DNA of 64,000 nucleotides from Rhizobium sp. BK418 (GCF_004341105.1 NZ_SLZK01000007.1:124001-188000); one strand, 5' to 3'; counted from the first letter of the stretch, positions 8,085 through 17,063 are shown. Numbers and translations are program-made. The notes: generated from the letters alone by a model not told the origin.

Positions 8085-9797
8085 TCAGGCGCTTTCGCGG
8101 AAATCGTCGTCGCCGGCATCCGGACCGCCCATCGACATATCCAGGGCAAAACCCTTAGCGCGTGCCTGCTGAGCGGAAACCGTGTGACTATGATTGTAGC
8201 TATGCGTCGCCGGAGCCGGCTTGCGCGGAGCGGCGGCCGGCGCCTTGACGACCTTGGCAGCCGTCTTCGCACCGGTCTTCTGTCCGCCGGCGCGGGTTGT
8301 ACCTGCGGTATCGACCTTGAAGAAGGCGATCGAAGCCTGCAATTCCTCTGCCTGAGCCGCAAGCTCTTCTGAAGTCGCCGACATTTCTTCCGAGGCACCG
8401 GCATTCTGCTGGGTCACCTTGTCGAGCTGCTGGATCGCTTCGTTGATCTGCGAGGCGCCGATATCCTGTTCGCGGCAGGCGGCGCTGATCTCGGAGACCA
8501 GCTCGGCAGTCTTGCGGATATCCGGAACCAGGCGGCCGAGCATTTCGCCGGCATCACGGGCGGCCTTGACCGTATCGCTCGACATGGAGGAGATCTCGGC
8601 GGCTGCCGACTGGCTGCGTTCGGCGAGCTTGCGCACTTCCGAGGCAACGACTGCAAAACCCTTGCCATGTTCGCCGGCACGGGCGGCTTCGACGGCAGCA
8701 TTCAGGGCAAGCAGGTCGGTCTGGCGAGCGATTTCCTGGACGATGCCGATCTTCTCCGCGATCGTGCGCATCGCATCGACGGCGCGGTTGACGGCGTCGC
8801 CGGAAGCTTCCGCGTCCTTGGCGGACTGGCGGGCGATCTTCTCGGTCTGGGCGGCATTGTCGGCGTTCTGCTTGATGTTCGCAGCCATCTGCTCCATCGA
8901 AGCGGAGGCCTCTTCGGCGGAAGCTGCCTGTTCGGTCGCACCCTGCGAGACCTGTTCGGAGCTCGCCGAGAGTTCCTGGCTGCCTGAGGAGACATTGTCG
9001 GCGGCAGACAGAGCGTCCGCGACCACACCGCGCAGGCGTTCGATCATGACGTTGACGTTGCCGAGCAGCTCGCCGATTTCGTCATGCGTGGTGATTTCCG
9101 CCATCTTCGTGAGATCGCCTTCGGCAACTTCGCGGACAACGGTGTTGGCGCGGGTGAGACCCTTGCTGATCGTATTGGCGATCCAGAAGGCGGTGAGGAC
9201 AGCGATCAGCAGCGCCACCGCGGCAACCGAGATCATCATTGTGCGCGTCGTACCATACTGCTGTTCGGCACCGTCATCAGCATCCTGCATACGCTGCTTT
9301 TCAAGCGTGAGGATCTGATCGAGAGCGGCATCGATGTCGTTGGCCGCCTGGCGGGCCGTCGTGACCGAGACATTGTTGGCAGCGTCCGGATTACCGGCCT
9401 TTATGAATTCGCGGATTTGATCGTCGGCCTGGTTGAATGTCTTGGAGAGATCGGCCACGCGATCCCAGTGCTCTTTGCCTTCGGCCGTCGAAAGCTTCGT
9501 CACGGCGGCAAAGGCATCCGTGAAGTCCTTACGAGCCTGATCGCCCTTGTCGATCGCACCGGAAGCATCATCGGCATTGCGTGCCGTCAGAAGATTCTTT
9601 TGCTGGCGAATAGCCTCAAGCTGGGCGATGTTGATCTGCTGCGCCAGGTCGAGGCGCGCGGCAGGACCGGCAAGAAGATTACCGAGCATATCATTCATCG
9701 TGCCGAGGCTGAAAATGCCGTAGGCTGCGGTGCCTATTAGCATGAGAATGATGAAGGTGAATGCACCCACCAATTTTGTCTTGATCGTCAATCGCAT
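8085..9797 (-). CDS. Methyl-accepting chemotaxis protein with a single HAMP domain
   Basis: A 570-residue MCP and the first of the three receptors to be transcribed after cheW. TM1 is about 9-32, the periplasmic helical bundle (4HB-type; motif LLAGPAARLDLAQQ) about 35-185, TM2 about 188-210, and one HAMP unit 211-256 (AEGDLTKMAEITTHDEI). The signalling domain from about 260 has the standard tip and the tail ends DMSMGGPDAGDDDFRESA. Unlike its two paralogues it lacks the KPLS-type additional HAMP unit. The ATG is preceded by GAGGGG. The ligand is unknown. Confidence 0.95.
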   Translation of the reverse strand: MRLTIKTKLVGAFTFIILMLIGTAAYGIFSLGTMNDMLGNLLAGPAARLDLAQQINIAQLEAIRQQKNLLTARNADDASGAIDKGDQARKDFTDAFAAVTKLSTAEGKEHWDRVADLSKTFNQADDQIREFIKAGNPDAANNVSVTTARQAANDIDAALDQILTLEKQRMQDADDGAEQQYGTTRTMMISVAAVALLIAVLTAFWIANTISKGLTRANTVVREVAEGDLTKMAEITTHDEIGELLGNVNVMIERLRGVVADALSAADNVSSGSQELSASSEQVSQGATEQAASAEEASASMEQMAANIKQNADNAAQTEKIARQSAKDAEASGDAVNRAVDAMRTIAEKIGIVQEIARQTDLLALNAAVEAARAGEHGKGFAVVASEVRKLAERSQSAAAEISSMSSDTVKAARDAGEMLGRLVPDIRKTAELVSEISAACREQDIGASQINEAIQQLDKVTQQNAGASEEMSATSEELAAQAEELQASIAFFKVDTAGTTRAGGQKTGAKTAAKVVKAPAAAPRKPAPATHSYNHSHTVSAQQARAKGFALDMSMGGPDAGDDDFRESA

Positions 9798-9827
9798 CGT
9801 CTTAACCCCTCAATGATTGGCCCCCGG

Positions 9828-10337
9828 CTAGTTGACGGCCCCCGCCGTCTCATGCCTCGATGAGAAAATTGCCTGCAAATTCGGGAGGATGATGAACTCT
9901 CCACCCCGCTTGACCAGGCAGTTGATGTAATCCGCGCGCCAGCGCATACCCACACTCGGCGGCGGCTCGCTGGCGTTCTTCGTCAGCGTCGTCACTTCGT
10001 TCACCTTATCGGTGCGGATACCGACGAGCGTCTGCTCCCCCTGCAGATCGACCTCGATGACAATGATGCGGCTGTCGATCGTCGCTTCCGAAGCTTCCAT
10101 CCCGAAAGCGAGACGAAGATCGGCAAGCGGAATGACCTTGCCACGGAAGTTGATGACGCTGGCGACGAAAGGCTGGGCGCCCGGCACCGCAGTCTCGGGG
10201 AGCAGATCCAGGATTTCCTGGACGATGACCGCTTCCAGCGCGAATGTCTCGCCGTTGAGATCGAAGGTCAGAACTTCGACTTCTTCGGCATAATTCCAGT
10301 GATTATCGAATTTTTCGGCTGTTGCTGCTGTGCTCAT
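9828..10337 (-). CDS. cheW: Chemotaxis coupling protein CheW (second copy)
   Basis: A 169-residue CheW. The core begins at about residue 18 (EVLTFDLNGETFALE) after an N-terminal extension of roughly 15 residues that the other CheW lacks. Conserved elements VQEILDLLPET, VINFRGKVIPLADLR and GMRWRADYI are present. Its ATG overlaps the cheA stop by 4 bases (ATGA), so translation is probably coupled to cheA, which makes this the likely principal coupling protein for this kinase. The mcp start follows 30 bases downstream. Confidence 0.95.
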   Translation of the reverse strand: MSTAATAEKFDNHWNYAEEVEVLTFDLNGETFALEAVIVQEILDLLPETAVPGAQPFVASVINFRGKVIPLADLRLAFGMEASEATIDSRIIVIEVDLQGEQTLVGIRTDKVNEVTTLTKNASEPPPSVGMRWRADYINCLVKRGGEFIILPNLQAIFSSRHETAGAVN

Positions 10338-12418
10338 CCTGCCACGCGCAATTGCGCCTCCTGTTGCTGACCCGCGGCAACGAGGTGCCCGACGTCAAGA
10401 ATGAGAGCGACGCTGCCGTCGCCGAGTATGGTGGCGCCAGAGAAGGTCGCCACGTCGTTGTGCAGTTTCGACATCGACTTGATGACGGTCTGGTGGTCGC
10501 CGATGATCTGGTCGACCACGAGGCCGACACGTTCGGTGCCCGTCGAGATGACGACCACCTTCTGGTGTACGTCCGGCTTGGTGCCGGTGCGGAAGAGATC
10601 GCGAAGCCTGAGGAAAGGCACCAGACTGTCGCGCAGCGAGATGAAGGAGCGCCCGCGCGAGCGGAGATCTTCTTCGAGCGACAGCTCGAGGCATTCCTCG
10701 ACCGCCGAGAGCGGGATCACGTAACGGCCGGAACCGACACGCACCAGCAGCCCATCGATGATGGCGAGCGTCAGCGGAATGCGCAGCGAAACTTCCGAGC
10801 CCTGCCCCGGCAGGCTGACGATATCGATTGCACCACGCAGCGCCTCTACCGTCTTCTTGACGACATCCATGCCGACGCCGCGCCCGGAGAGATTGGTGAT
10901 CTGCGCGGCAGTGGAGAAGCCCGGTGCAAAAATGAGCTGGAGCAGTTCCTGATCGGAAAGCGGCTGGCCGGGCGCAATCAGGCCCGAGGATTCCGCCTTG
11001 GCGCGAACTCGCTCACGGTTGATGCCGCGACCGTCGTCCTTGATGGAAATGATGACTTCACCGCCGGACTGGCGGGCGGCAAGCGTCACGGTACCGGCTT
11101 CCATCTTGCCGGCTGCAAGGCGTTCGGCCGGCGGCTCGAGGCCGTGATCGATCGAGTTGCGAACGAGGTGAACCAGCGGGTCAGCCAGACGCTCGATGAC
11201 GGTCTTGTCGACTTCGGTTGTCTCGCCTTCGGTGACCAGTTCGATAACCTTGCCGGTTTCCCGCGCCAGATCGTGGACGAGGCGGCGGAAACGCGAGAAG
11301 AGCGTTCCGACCGGCACCATGCGTAGCACCATCATCGTGTCGCGCAGCTCACCCGAAAGGCGTTCGATTTCTTCCGAGACCGAGCGGAGCGCAATATCGG
11401 AGCTGGAGCTTGCGAGCTGGCTGAGACGCGACTGAGCGATGACAAGCTCGCCAACACGGTCCATCAGTTCGTCGAGACGTTCTGCAGGGACGCGGACATT
11501 TTCCTGCGCCTTTGCCTGAGCTGCGGCCTGAGTGGGGGCGGGCGTTTCGCGCTTCACCGGGACTGCCTCAACCGGACGGAATTCCGTGGCCGCGGCTGGC
11601 GCGGATGCCACAGGCGTCGGCGCAGCAGACGTTGATGCGACAGGCGCCGCAGCCGCAACCGGAGCTTCATCCTTCTTTGCCTCGGCTAGCATAGCCTGCC
11701 GACCGGCGATTTCCTGAACGTCGAGCTCCATGTCGTCCATGACGAAGATGAAGACATCGTCGATGGCGGATCGATCCTGCTCGCTCGTCAGAACGACTTC
11801 CCACGAAACATAAAGTTCGGTTGGAACCAGATCATTGAGTGGCGGAATGCCAGCAGTATTTGCGCGGACTGTGCATTCGCCGAGATCGCGCAGCTCATCC
11901 AGAAGACCGAGCGGGTTGGTGCCGTTGGCCATGGCATTTGCCGGCAGACTGAAACGGATGCGCCAGGTCGTTGTCTTTTTGGCCGGAGCGGCCGCGGTGG
12001 CGACGGGTGCCATGGCGGGAGGTGCGGCAGACTTGGCCTCTGCCTTGCCGCCGACGGCAGCCTGGAGTTGGGCCAGCAGCTTCTGACCGATATCGCCGTG
12101 ATCGGCATCCGGTTGCTCGACAAGGGCGCGCATATGATCTTGCGCGGCAAGAACGGCGGCGACAAGCTCGGCGGTTGCCGGAACCTCGCCCTTGCGAACG
12201 CGGTCGAAGGCCGTTTCGCAATGATGCGTGAAGGCCGCAAGTGCCTCGAAGCCGAACATCGCACCGGAGCCCTTCAACGTATGAAGGCCACGGAACACGG
12301 CGTCGACGAGGTCCTTGTTTTCGAGGTCGTGGGTCAGGTCGAGAAGGCCGGCTTCGATCGCCTCCAGGCATTCGGCGGCTTCGGTTCGGAAGACTGCGAC
12401 GGGATCAAGTGAGCTCAT
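10334..12418 (-). CDS. cheA: Chemotaxis histidine kinase
   Basis: A 694-residue CheA. The Hpt domain (about 1-105) has the phosphorylated His46 in GLHTLKGSGAMFGF. A P2-like domain (about 150-250, WRIRFSLPAN to ELDVQEI) that would dock CheY/CheB is followed by an Ala/Pro-rich linker. The dimerisation segment (VRVPAERLDELMDRVGELV) leads to the ATPase domain with N box VRNSIDHGLEPP, G1 DDGRGIN and G2 GRGVGMDVV. A CheW-like regulatory domain closes the protein. It overlaps both cheY and cheW by 4 bases. It senses MCP state and phosphorylates CheY and CheB. Confidence 0.97.
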   Translation of the reverse strand: MSSLDPVAVFRTEAAECLEAIEAGLLDLTHDLENKDLVDAVFRGLHTLKGSGAMFGFEALAAFTHHCETAFDRVRKGEVPATAELVAAVLAAQDHMRALVEQPDADHGDIGQKLLAQLQAAVGGKAEAKSAAPPAMAPVATAAAPAKKTTTWRIRFSLPANAMANGTNPLGLLDELRDLGECTVRANTAGIPPLNDLVPTELYVSWEVVLTSEQDRSAIDDVFIFVMDDMELDVQEIAGRQAMLAEAKKDEAPVAAAAPVASTSAAPTPVASAPAAATEFRPVEAVPVKRETPAPTQAAAQAKAQENVRVPAERLDELMDRVGELVIAQSRLSQLASSSSDIALRSVSEEIERLSGELRDTMMVLRMVPVGTLFSRFRRLVHDLARETGKVIELVTEGETTEVDKTVIERLADPLVHLVRNSIDHGLEPPAERLAAGKMEAGTVTLAARQSGGEVIISIKDDGRGINRERVRAKAESSGLIAPGQPLSDQELLQLIFAPGFSTAAQITNLSGRGVGMDVVKKTVEALRGAIDIVSLPGQGSEVSLRIPLTLAIIDGLLVRVGSGRYVIPLSAVEECLELSLEEDLRSRGRSFISLRDSLVPFLRLRDLFRTGTKPDVHQKVVVISTGTERVGLVVDQIIGDHQTVIKSMSKLHNDVATFSGATILGDGSVALILDVGHLVAAGQQQEAQLRVAG

Positions 12419-12783
12419 CTGCCGAGAACCTTCTTCACGATCTTAACCAGATTTTCCGGATCGAACGGCTTGGTGAGCCAACCGGTGGCACCGGCGGCCT
12501 TGGCACGGGCCTTGAGATCCGCATCAGATTCCGTTGTCAGGAAGATAATCGGCACGCCGGCCTGGGCGGGCAGCTTGCGCAGTTCCTCGATCATCGTCAG
12601 CCCGTCCATGACGGGCATGTTGAGGTCGGTGACGATCAGGTCGAAATTGCCGCTCTTGGCGGTTGCCAGACCCTCGGCGCCATTGACGGCTTCGGTGACC
12701 GTGTAACCGGCATTGGTTAGCGTGACCTTGGTGGTCAGCCGGATGCTGGCGGAATCGTCGACGGTCAGGATGTTTGCGCTCAT
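12415..12783 (-). CDS. cheY: Single-domain response regulator CheY
   Basis: A 122-residue receiver domain with no output domain. Acidic residues Asp9/Asp10, phospho-acceptor Asp53 in VTDLNMP, the switch Thr at 83 or 84 and Lys105 in TKPF are all present. Being encoded directly before cheA with a 4-base overlap, it is the cognate CheY that carries the signal to the motor or to another output. Whether this cluster drives swimming cannot be told from here, since no flagellar genes are in the window. Confidence 0.95.
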   Translation of the reverse strand: MSANILTVDDSASIRLTTKVTLTNAGYTVTEAVNGAEGLATAKSGNFDLIVTDLNMPVMDGLTMIEELRKLPAQAGVPIIFLTTESDADLKARAKAAGATGWLTKPFDPENLVKIVKKVLGR

Positions 12784-13160
12784 AATGTCACCTCTTTATG
12801 CAACCAGAACTTCTGGTCTTCTTGATCGAAGGCTGCCGTAAATCCGGCGCGCTCAAGAACCTTGAGCAGCGAACCGCCGACTGGAGCCGAAAGGGTAAAA
12901 GTCTTGCCTGCGGCCTTCGCCTGGCGGCGGGCGGCTTCGATGAGCTGAAGAAAACTCAGATCCGCTTCTGCGTTCTCGGGAAGACTCAGGATAATATTAT
13001 TATTGTCTCGAAACTGATCGATAATCTTCGAATATACTTCCGAAGCATTACGAATGCTCAGAACTTCTGGAAGGGATATAGATTCGCAATATTGCGCCTG
13101 ATTATTCAATGCAGCCTCCAAGGTCGGAGAAATACTTAACGACCCTAAAAGGACTCTCAT
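12780..13160 (-). CDS. STAS-domain protein, first gene of the chemotaxis operon
   Basis: A 126-residue protein whose second half fits the STAS fold (MlaB/anti-anti-sigma type): a DLSFLQLIEAARRQAKAAGK segment at about 67-86, then SAPVGGSLLKVLERAGF. The central DLS matches the position where STAS proteins carry the phosphorylatable Ser/Thr. It leads the operon and overlaps cheY by 4 bases. Several alphaproteobacterial che clusters begin with a small STAS gene, but its role is not established; modulation of CheY or CheA through protein contact is an inference. The ribosome site is weak. Confidence 0.8.
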   Translation of the reverse strand: MRVLLGSLSISPTLEAALNNQAQYCESISLPEVLSIRNASEVYSKIIDQFRDNNNIILSLPENAEADLSFLQLIEAARRQAKAAGKTFTLSAPVGGSLLKVLERAGFTAAFDQEDQKFWLHKEVTL

Positions 13161-13452
13161 GGCAGGCTTAACAGCACGTAAACAGCGGTTGTAGGAAACT
13201 ACAATTACCGCGAGTCCGGACTCCCTGATTTATCATCCAGGATAAGTTATACTGAAGCTTGCTCATATTGTGAAATATGCATAAAAATCAAATTGATAGT
13301 GGGGAACCAGAATAGAATGCCCCAAATTTAGCCGAACTCTTTTATGGGTTGTTAATCACAACATTTACGAGTCTGCGGCGTTTACCTGCCGTTTCCATCC
13401 TGCCCGTAAAAATAGAGTCAAATTGCCTGTGTTTATAAGTAAAGGTACAAAA
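13161..13452. promoter_or_regulatory. Divergent promoter region of the chemotaxis cluster
   Basis: These 292 bases separate the STAS-led operon from the soluble MCP-like gene and must hold promoters for both. The stretch is clearly richer in A and T than its flanks, especially 13240-13350. I see no convincing sigma-54 or long-palindrome operator and no additional gene. Confidence 0.5.
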
Positions 13453-15198
13453 GTGACAAACGCGACGGCATCGGCATATACCACACTCTACACATCAGCT
13501 TCGGATATCAGCCAAACTTTGGAATCGGCCCGCACACAGGTCGAGGAACGCTTTCTCGAGGGCGGCGCCGTCCTGCTTTCCGTCATGGATGTCCTCAATC
13601 GTCTATTGACGTCCCTGGACCAGATCACCAAGGCACTGGACAACAATGAGGCGAGTGATACCAGCGCCGATCTCAATGCAACGGTCCAGAATCTGATCGA
13701 GCTTCCGGGCGCGGAGGAAAACCGTCAGCAGGCGCTTGCCGCACTTGCTCAGACCGGTTCGGAGCTGCACCGGCATGTTGCGGATATGCAGGAGACGATG
13801 CGTTATCTGCGCACTTTTGCAGTCACGGTAAAGATAACAGGCGCAGGCCTCGCCGAATTCGCAGGATTCGCCCAAGAGATCCTCGAACGCATCTATTCCG
13901 GAACCGACGAAGTCAACCGCTTTGCCACCCATCTCGACAGCCTGCAAAAGGAGGTCAAGGTCGCCCTCGCTTTCGGCAATAACCTCTCCAGAAGCTATGC
14001 CGATACTGTCCCTGCCGTTGCCAGAGCGCTCAAGGACGACGCAAAGAAGATTACCGATCATCGCCAAAATCTTGCTGCGATCGCCCGCGACGTCGGCGCG
14101 ATTGCCCGTGGCGTGCAGAGCAAGGTCGCATCCACGCTTTCGGCGCTGCAGATCGGCGATATCACCCGCCAGCGCATCGAACACGTGCAGAGCACCTTCT
14201 CGCTGCTGGAAGATTTCTTCGCAAGCGAGGACGGCGCTAAACTCGATTCCGATGCACGCAAACGTCTGCACAACGTCATTCACCACCTGACAGCTGCGCA
14301 GATGGCGGATATGTGTACGGACTTCCAGCGAGATTCCCGCAATGTTGTGCAGACCATTGCGAGCTTCAGCCAGGATACGCAGGAAATTCTAAGATTGCGC
14401 GACCAGATGAGCGGCCAGAGCGGCGGCAACGGCGGCAATTTCATGCGGGCGCTCGAATCCAGCGTCTCGGCCGCCCATGAGATCGTCAAGCAGGTCGATG
14501 CCGCAACCCGTCAGGCGGATCAGGTCAGCCAGTCGACGCTCGGCACGGCCGCAACGCTTCTGCACTCCATCGAGGCGATCCGCGCGGTCAAAACCGACAT
14601 TCATTATATGGCTCTGAATACCAACCTGCGTTGCAGCCGTCTCGGCGAAGAAGGCAAGTCGATCAACGTCGTCACCGGCGAACTGCGCATCTTTGCGGCC
14701 AAGCTCGACGATTCAGCCGACGCTATCGTCAACGGCCTGCCGGCGCTGGAAGCCTCGGCTGGACGCGTTGCCCCCGCCGCCAATGGCAAGAATGGCGGCC
14801 TTGCCGAAAGCCTCACCTCGGCCGTCGGCACGATCCGTTCCGCCGCCAATCTGATGGAAGACGAGCTCAAGGTACTTGCGGAACACGGCCGCGAGGTCGC
14901 AACCAAGATCAGCCTGCTGATCGGCAAGCTCGATTTCCAGCATGATCTCGGCGATGTGCTCGCCCGCTGCGCCGACGTGCTGGAAACCGTGGCCGGCGAC
15001 CAGATCGCCGACATCTCCGACATGGCCGATGCAATCGCTCCGCTCGACCGCAAGATCTTCAAGCTCTACACTATGGTGCAGGAGCGCAATGTCCATCGCG
15101 ACATCATTCCCGCTACCGAGGAAACCGCTGCAGCGGTCCCTGCTGAGCCCACCGAGGCTCAGAGCGACGAGGATCTGTTCGAAGACGCCCTCTTCTGA
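13453..15198 (+). CDS. Soluble, divergent MCP-like chemotaxis protein
   Basis: About 581 residues, with no transmembrane segment or signal peptide and a mostly helical, coiled-coil look. Around residues 375-425 it aligns with the MCP signalling hairpin: KTDIHYMALNTNLRCSRLGE, then EGKSINVVTGELRIFAAKL, against QTDLLALNAAVEAARAGE-GKGFAVVASEVRKLAE. Many tip residues that contact CheA and CheW are replaced. I chose the GTG at 13453, which has AAAGG 7 bases upstream, over an upstream TTG at 13423. It is divergent from the che operon, suggesting a cytosolic receptor, a CheA modulator or a phosphatase-like helix bundle. Confidence 0.75.
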   Translation: MTNATASAYTTLYTSASDISQTLESARTQVEERFLEGGAVLLSVMDVLNRLLTSLDQITKALDNNEASDTSADLNATVQNLIELPGAEENRQQALAALAQTGSELHRHVADMQETMRYLRTFAVTVKITGAGLAEFAGFAQEILERIYSGTDEVNRFATHLDSLQKEVKVALAFGNNLSRSYADTVPAVARALKDDAKKITDHRQNLAAIARDVGAIARGVQSKVASTLSALQIGDITRQRIEHVQSTFSLLEDFFASEDGAKLDSDARKRLHNVIHHLTAAQMADMCTDFQRDSRNVVQTIASFSQDTQEILRLRDQMSGQSGGNGGNFMRALESSVSAAHEIVKQVDAATRQADQVSQSTLGTAATLLHSIEAIRAVKTDIHYMALNTNLRCSRLGEEGKSINVVTGELRIFAAKLDDSADAIVNGLPALEASAGRVAPAANGKNGGLAESLTSAVGTIRSAANLMEDELKVLAEHGREVATKISLLIGKLDFQHDLGDVLARCADVLETVAGDQIADISDMADAIAPLDRKIFKLYTMVQERNVHRDIIPATEETAAAVPAEPTEAQSDEDLFEDALF

Positions 15199-15208
15199 GA
15201 CTGCGGTT

Positions 15209-16291
15209 TTAGTTGATGCGGCGAAACTTATTCGCCGCATCAATCGCAGCCTTCTGCTGATCGTCCTCGATGCCGAGGTAGAAGTCCTCAAGCGACGGGT
15301 CGCTCAGTCCTGCCCGCCGAGACAGGACGTACCATTTCGCGGCTTCGATCGGATCAGGTGCCGTGCCGAGCGCATTGATGTAAAGATGCGCAAGCTTGTT
15401 TTGCGCAACGACATTGCCCCTGTTAGCTGCAAGCTTCAACCATTCGAAACCGCGCACGTAATCCTTCGGCCCGCCGACCCCGTTGACCAACCAGATACCC
15501 ATGTCGAGCTGGGCCGTATCGAAGCCCGCGCGTGCCGCGCGCGCCATCCATTCGCGAGCCAGCCGTTTCTTATCCTCTGGAATATCCGGCACCTGCTGAT
15601 AGATCTGCGCCACTGCATATTGCGCGTCTGCGACGCCCTGCTCCGCCGCCTTTTCATAGTAAGGCAAGGCGAGCTTCAGTCCTTTGTCGCCGGGATTGTC
15701 GGCAACGAGCGTCTGCGCCCAGTTGAATTCGGCGGACGAATTTCCGCCGTCGGCCGCCTTGCGCATATATTCGTCGGCCTTCGCCTTGTCGCGCGTGACA
15801 TTGTTGCCTTCCATGAGGAGCAATGCATATTTGAACATCGCCGCCGGATCGCCGCCCTCCGCTGCCTTTCCATACCAGAAGGCGGCATTCTTCATGTCCC
15901 GCTTGACGCCAAGCCCCTGCGACAGGATTTCGGCAATCAGCGTCTGCGCCGCTGGATCGCCGAGCTGCGCCCGCGGCAGCGCCTTATCCATGGCGGTCAG
16001 ATAATAACCGCGCTGATAGGCACCGAACGCTTCATCGATCGTACCCTTGTATTCCTTTTCAGGCGGCAGGTCGGGCAGCTTCGCACCCATGCGGTCGAAG
16101 ACACCGACACCGTCGGAGGGCACGGTACCGTCCTTCGGCTGCGGCCGATTGGCCCGGAACGTCTGGCTGGGCGTTGTGGAAGGTGCGGTAATTGCGTCAT
16201 TCGCCTGCGCCCACGCAAACTCCGGTGAAACCGCCAGCAGGGCAGTCATGCATAGGAGGGTGTATCTCAAAGGACGGGCAGGGATCGGCAT
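15209..16291 (-). CDS. Exported Sel1-repeat protein
   Basis: About 360 residues. The ATG at 16291 gives a signal peptide (RPLRYTLLCMTALLAVSPEF, then AWAQ) and lies 10 bases after the upstream gene; longer starts would run into that gene. From about residue 90 to 350 it is built of roughly seven Sel1/TPR-like helical repeats, recognisable by AEGGDPAAMFKYALLL, ADGGNSSAEFNWA, EQGVADAQYAVA and NRGNVVAQNKLAHLY. Sel1 proteins are scaffolds; in rhizobia some act in exopolysaccharide regulation (ExoR-like). This one is a periplasmic candidate of unknown partner. Confidence 0.85.
   Translation of the reverse strand: MPIPARPLRYTLLCMTALLAVSPEFAWAQANDAITAPSTTPSQTFRANRPQPKDGTVPSDGVGVFDRMGAKLPDLPPEKEYKGTIDEAFGAYQRGYYLTAMDKALPRAQLGDPAAQTLIAEILSQGLGVKRDMKNAAFWYGKAAEGGDPAAMFKYALLLMEGNNVTRDKAKADEYMRKAADGGNSSAEFNWAQTLVADNPGDKGLKLALPYYEKAAEQGVADAQYAVAQIYQQVPDIPEDKKRLAREWMARAARAGFDTAQLDMGIWLVNGVGGPKDYVRGFEWLKLAANRGNVVAQNKLAHLYINALGTAPDPIEAAKWYVLSRRAGLSDPSLEDFYLGIEDDQQKAAIDAANKFRRIN
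15213..15243. repeat. Perfect 13-bp inverted repeat at the convergent gene ends
   Basis: TTGATGCGGCGAA (15213-15225) pairs with TTCGCCGCATCAA (15231-15243) across a 5-base loop. It starts 15 bases past the stop of the MCP-like gene but lies inside the last codons of the convergent Sel1 gene. A role as shared terminator or 3' stabiliser is likely, although no U-run follows on either strand. Confidence 0.7.
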
Positions 16292-16301
16292 GAGCGCGAT
16301 A

Positions 16302-16955
16302 TCAATCCTCAAACCGTGGCGCTTTTTCGTCAAGCAAGGCATTGATCTGAGCCACGATCGAGGGCGCCTGCGCCGGTTCTGCAAACACGCCCATGCGCAT
16401 TGCGACGAACTCCGCGCCGGTCTCGGCAACGGCAAGCGCGGAAGCCGGGTCGGTGCCGCCCATCACGATGCACGGGATTTCGATCATCGACGCCCACCAT
16501 TCGGCAAGCGCCAGGTTCTTCGGATGCGCCTCCGGCTTGATGTCGCCGTCGAGTTTGCCGAAGAAGATATAGTCCGGCCGCTCCTCGCCGACTTCCAGCG
16601 CCGTGTGCCGGTCGGCCGCATTGCCGCCGCCGACGATCAGTTTGTCTGCGTAACGATCGATCGCATCGGCAATCTCGCTTGCCGGTCCGGTAATGTGCAG
16701 GCCATCGGCTTTCGAACGGCCGACGACGCGGCTGTCGCCGGCAATCAGCGCCGCAGCACCGGCGTTCTGAATGATCGGCACAAGCTTTTCAGCATGTTTC
16801 TGGAAGCTGCCATCATCGAGATCGTATTGCGGCAGAATGACGGACGCGACATCACCGCCTTTCAACGCGTCGGCAACGATCTTCACCCGTTCATCGGCGT
16901 CGGCCATATCGGGTACGACAAGAACAAGACGGCAGCGGTTTTCCGGTTCGATCAT
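16302..16955 (-). CDS. Thiamine phosphate synthase-like (ThiE/TenI family) protein
   Basis: A 217-residue TIM-barrel protein. The segments KADGLHITGP, DYIFFGKL, EIPCIVMGG and GAEFVAMRMGVF follow the order of strands in ThiE, the enzyme that joins HMP-pyrophosphate and HET-phosphate to form thiamine phosphate. Typical ThiE diphosphate-binding residues are only partly recognisable, so a TenI-like or other barrel function is possible. It is followed 10 bases later by the Sel1 gene on the same strand, with no other thiamine gene and no visible TPP riboswitch nearby. Confidence 0.65.
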   Translation of the reverse strand: MIEPENRCRLVLVVPDMADADERVKIVADALKGGDVASVILPQYDLDDGSFQKHAEKLVPIIQNAGAAALIAGDSRVVGRSKADGLHITGPASEIADAIDRYADKLIVGGGNAADRHTALEVGEERPDYIFFGKLDGDIKPEAHPKNLALAEWWASMIEIPCIVMGGTDPASALAVAETGAEFVAMRMGVFAEPAQAPSIVAQINALLDEKAPRFED

Positions 16956-17063
16956 GAAGTCTTTCCATCTGCGGCGGTTTTTCCCGCTCTATGGCGGATC
17001 CGCACTCGTTTTGAGTGAGTAATTCCGATAGAGGGGGCTTGCAAGGGGAGGAACTTCAAAAGC

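Noticed and set aside
16956..17063. Possible TPP riboswitch near the ThiE-like gene
   Set aside because: No CUGAGA-type element or matching stems upstream of the gene on its own strand.
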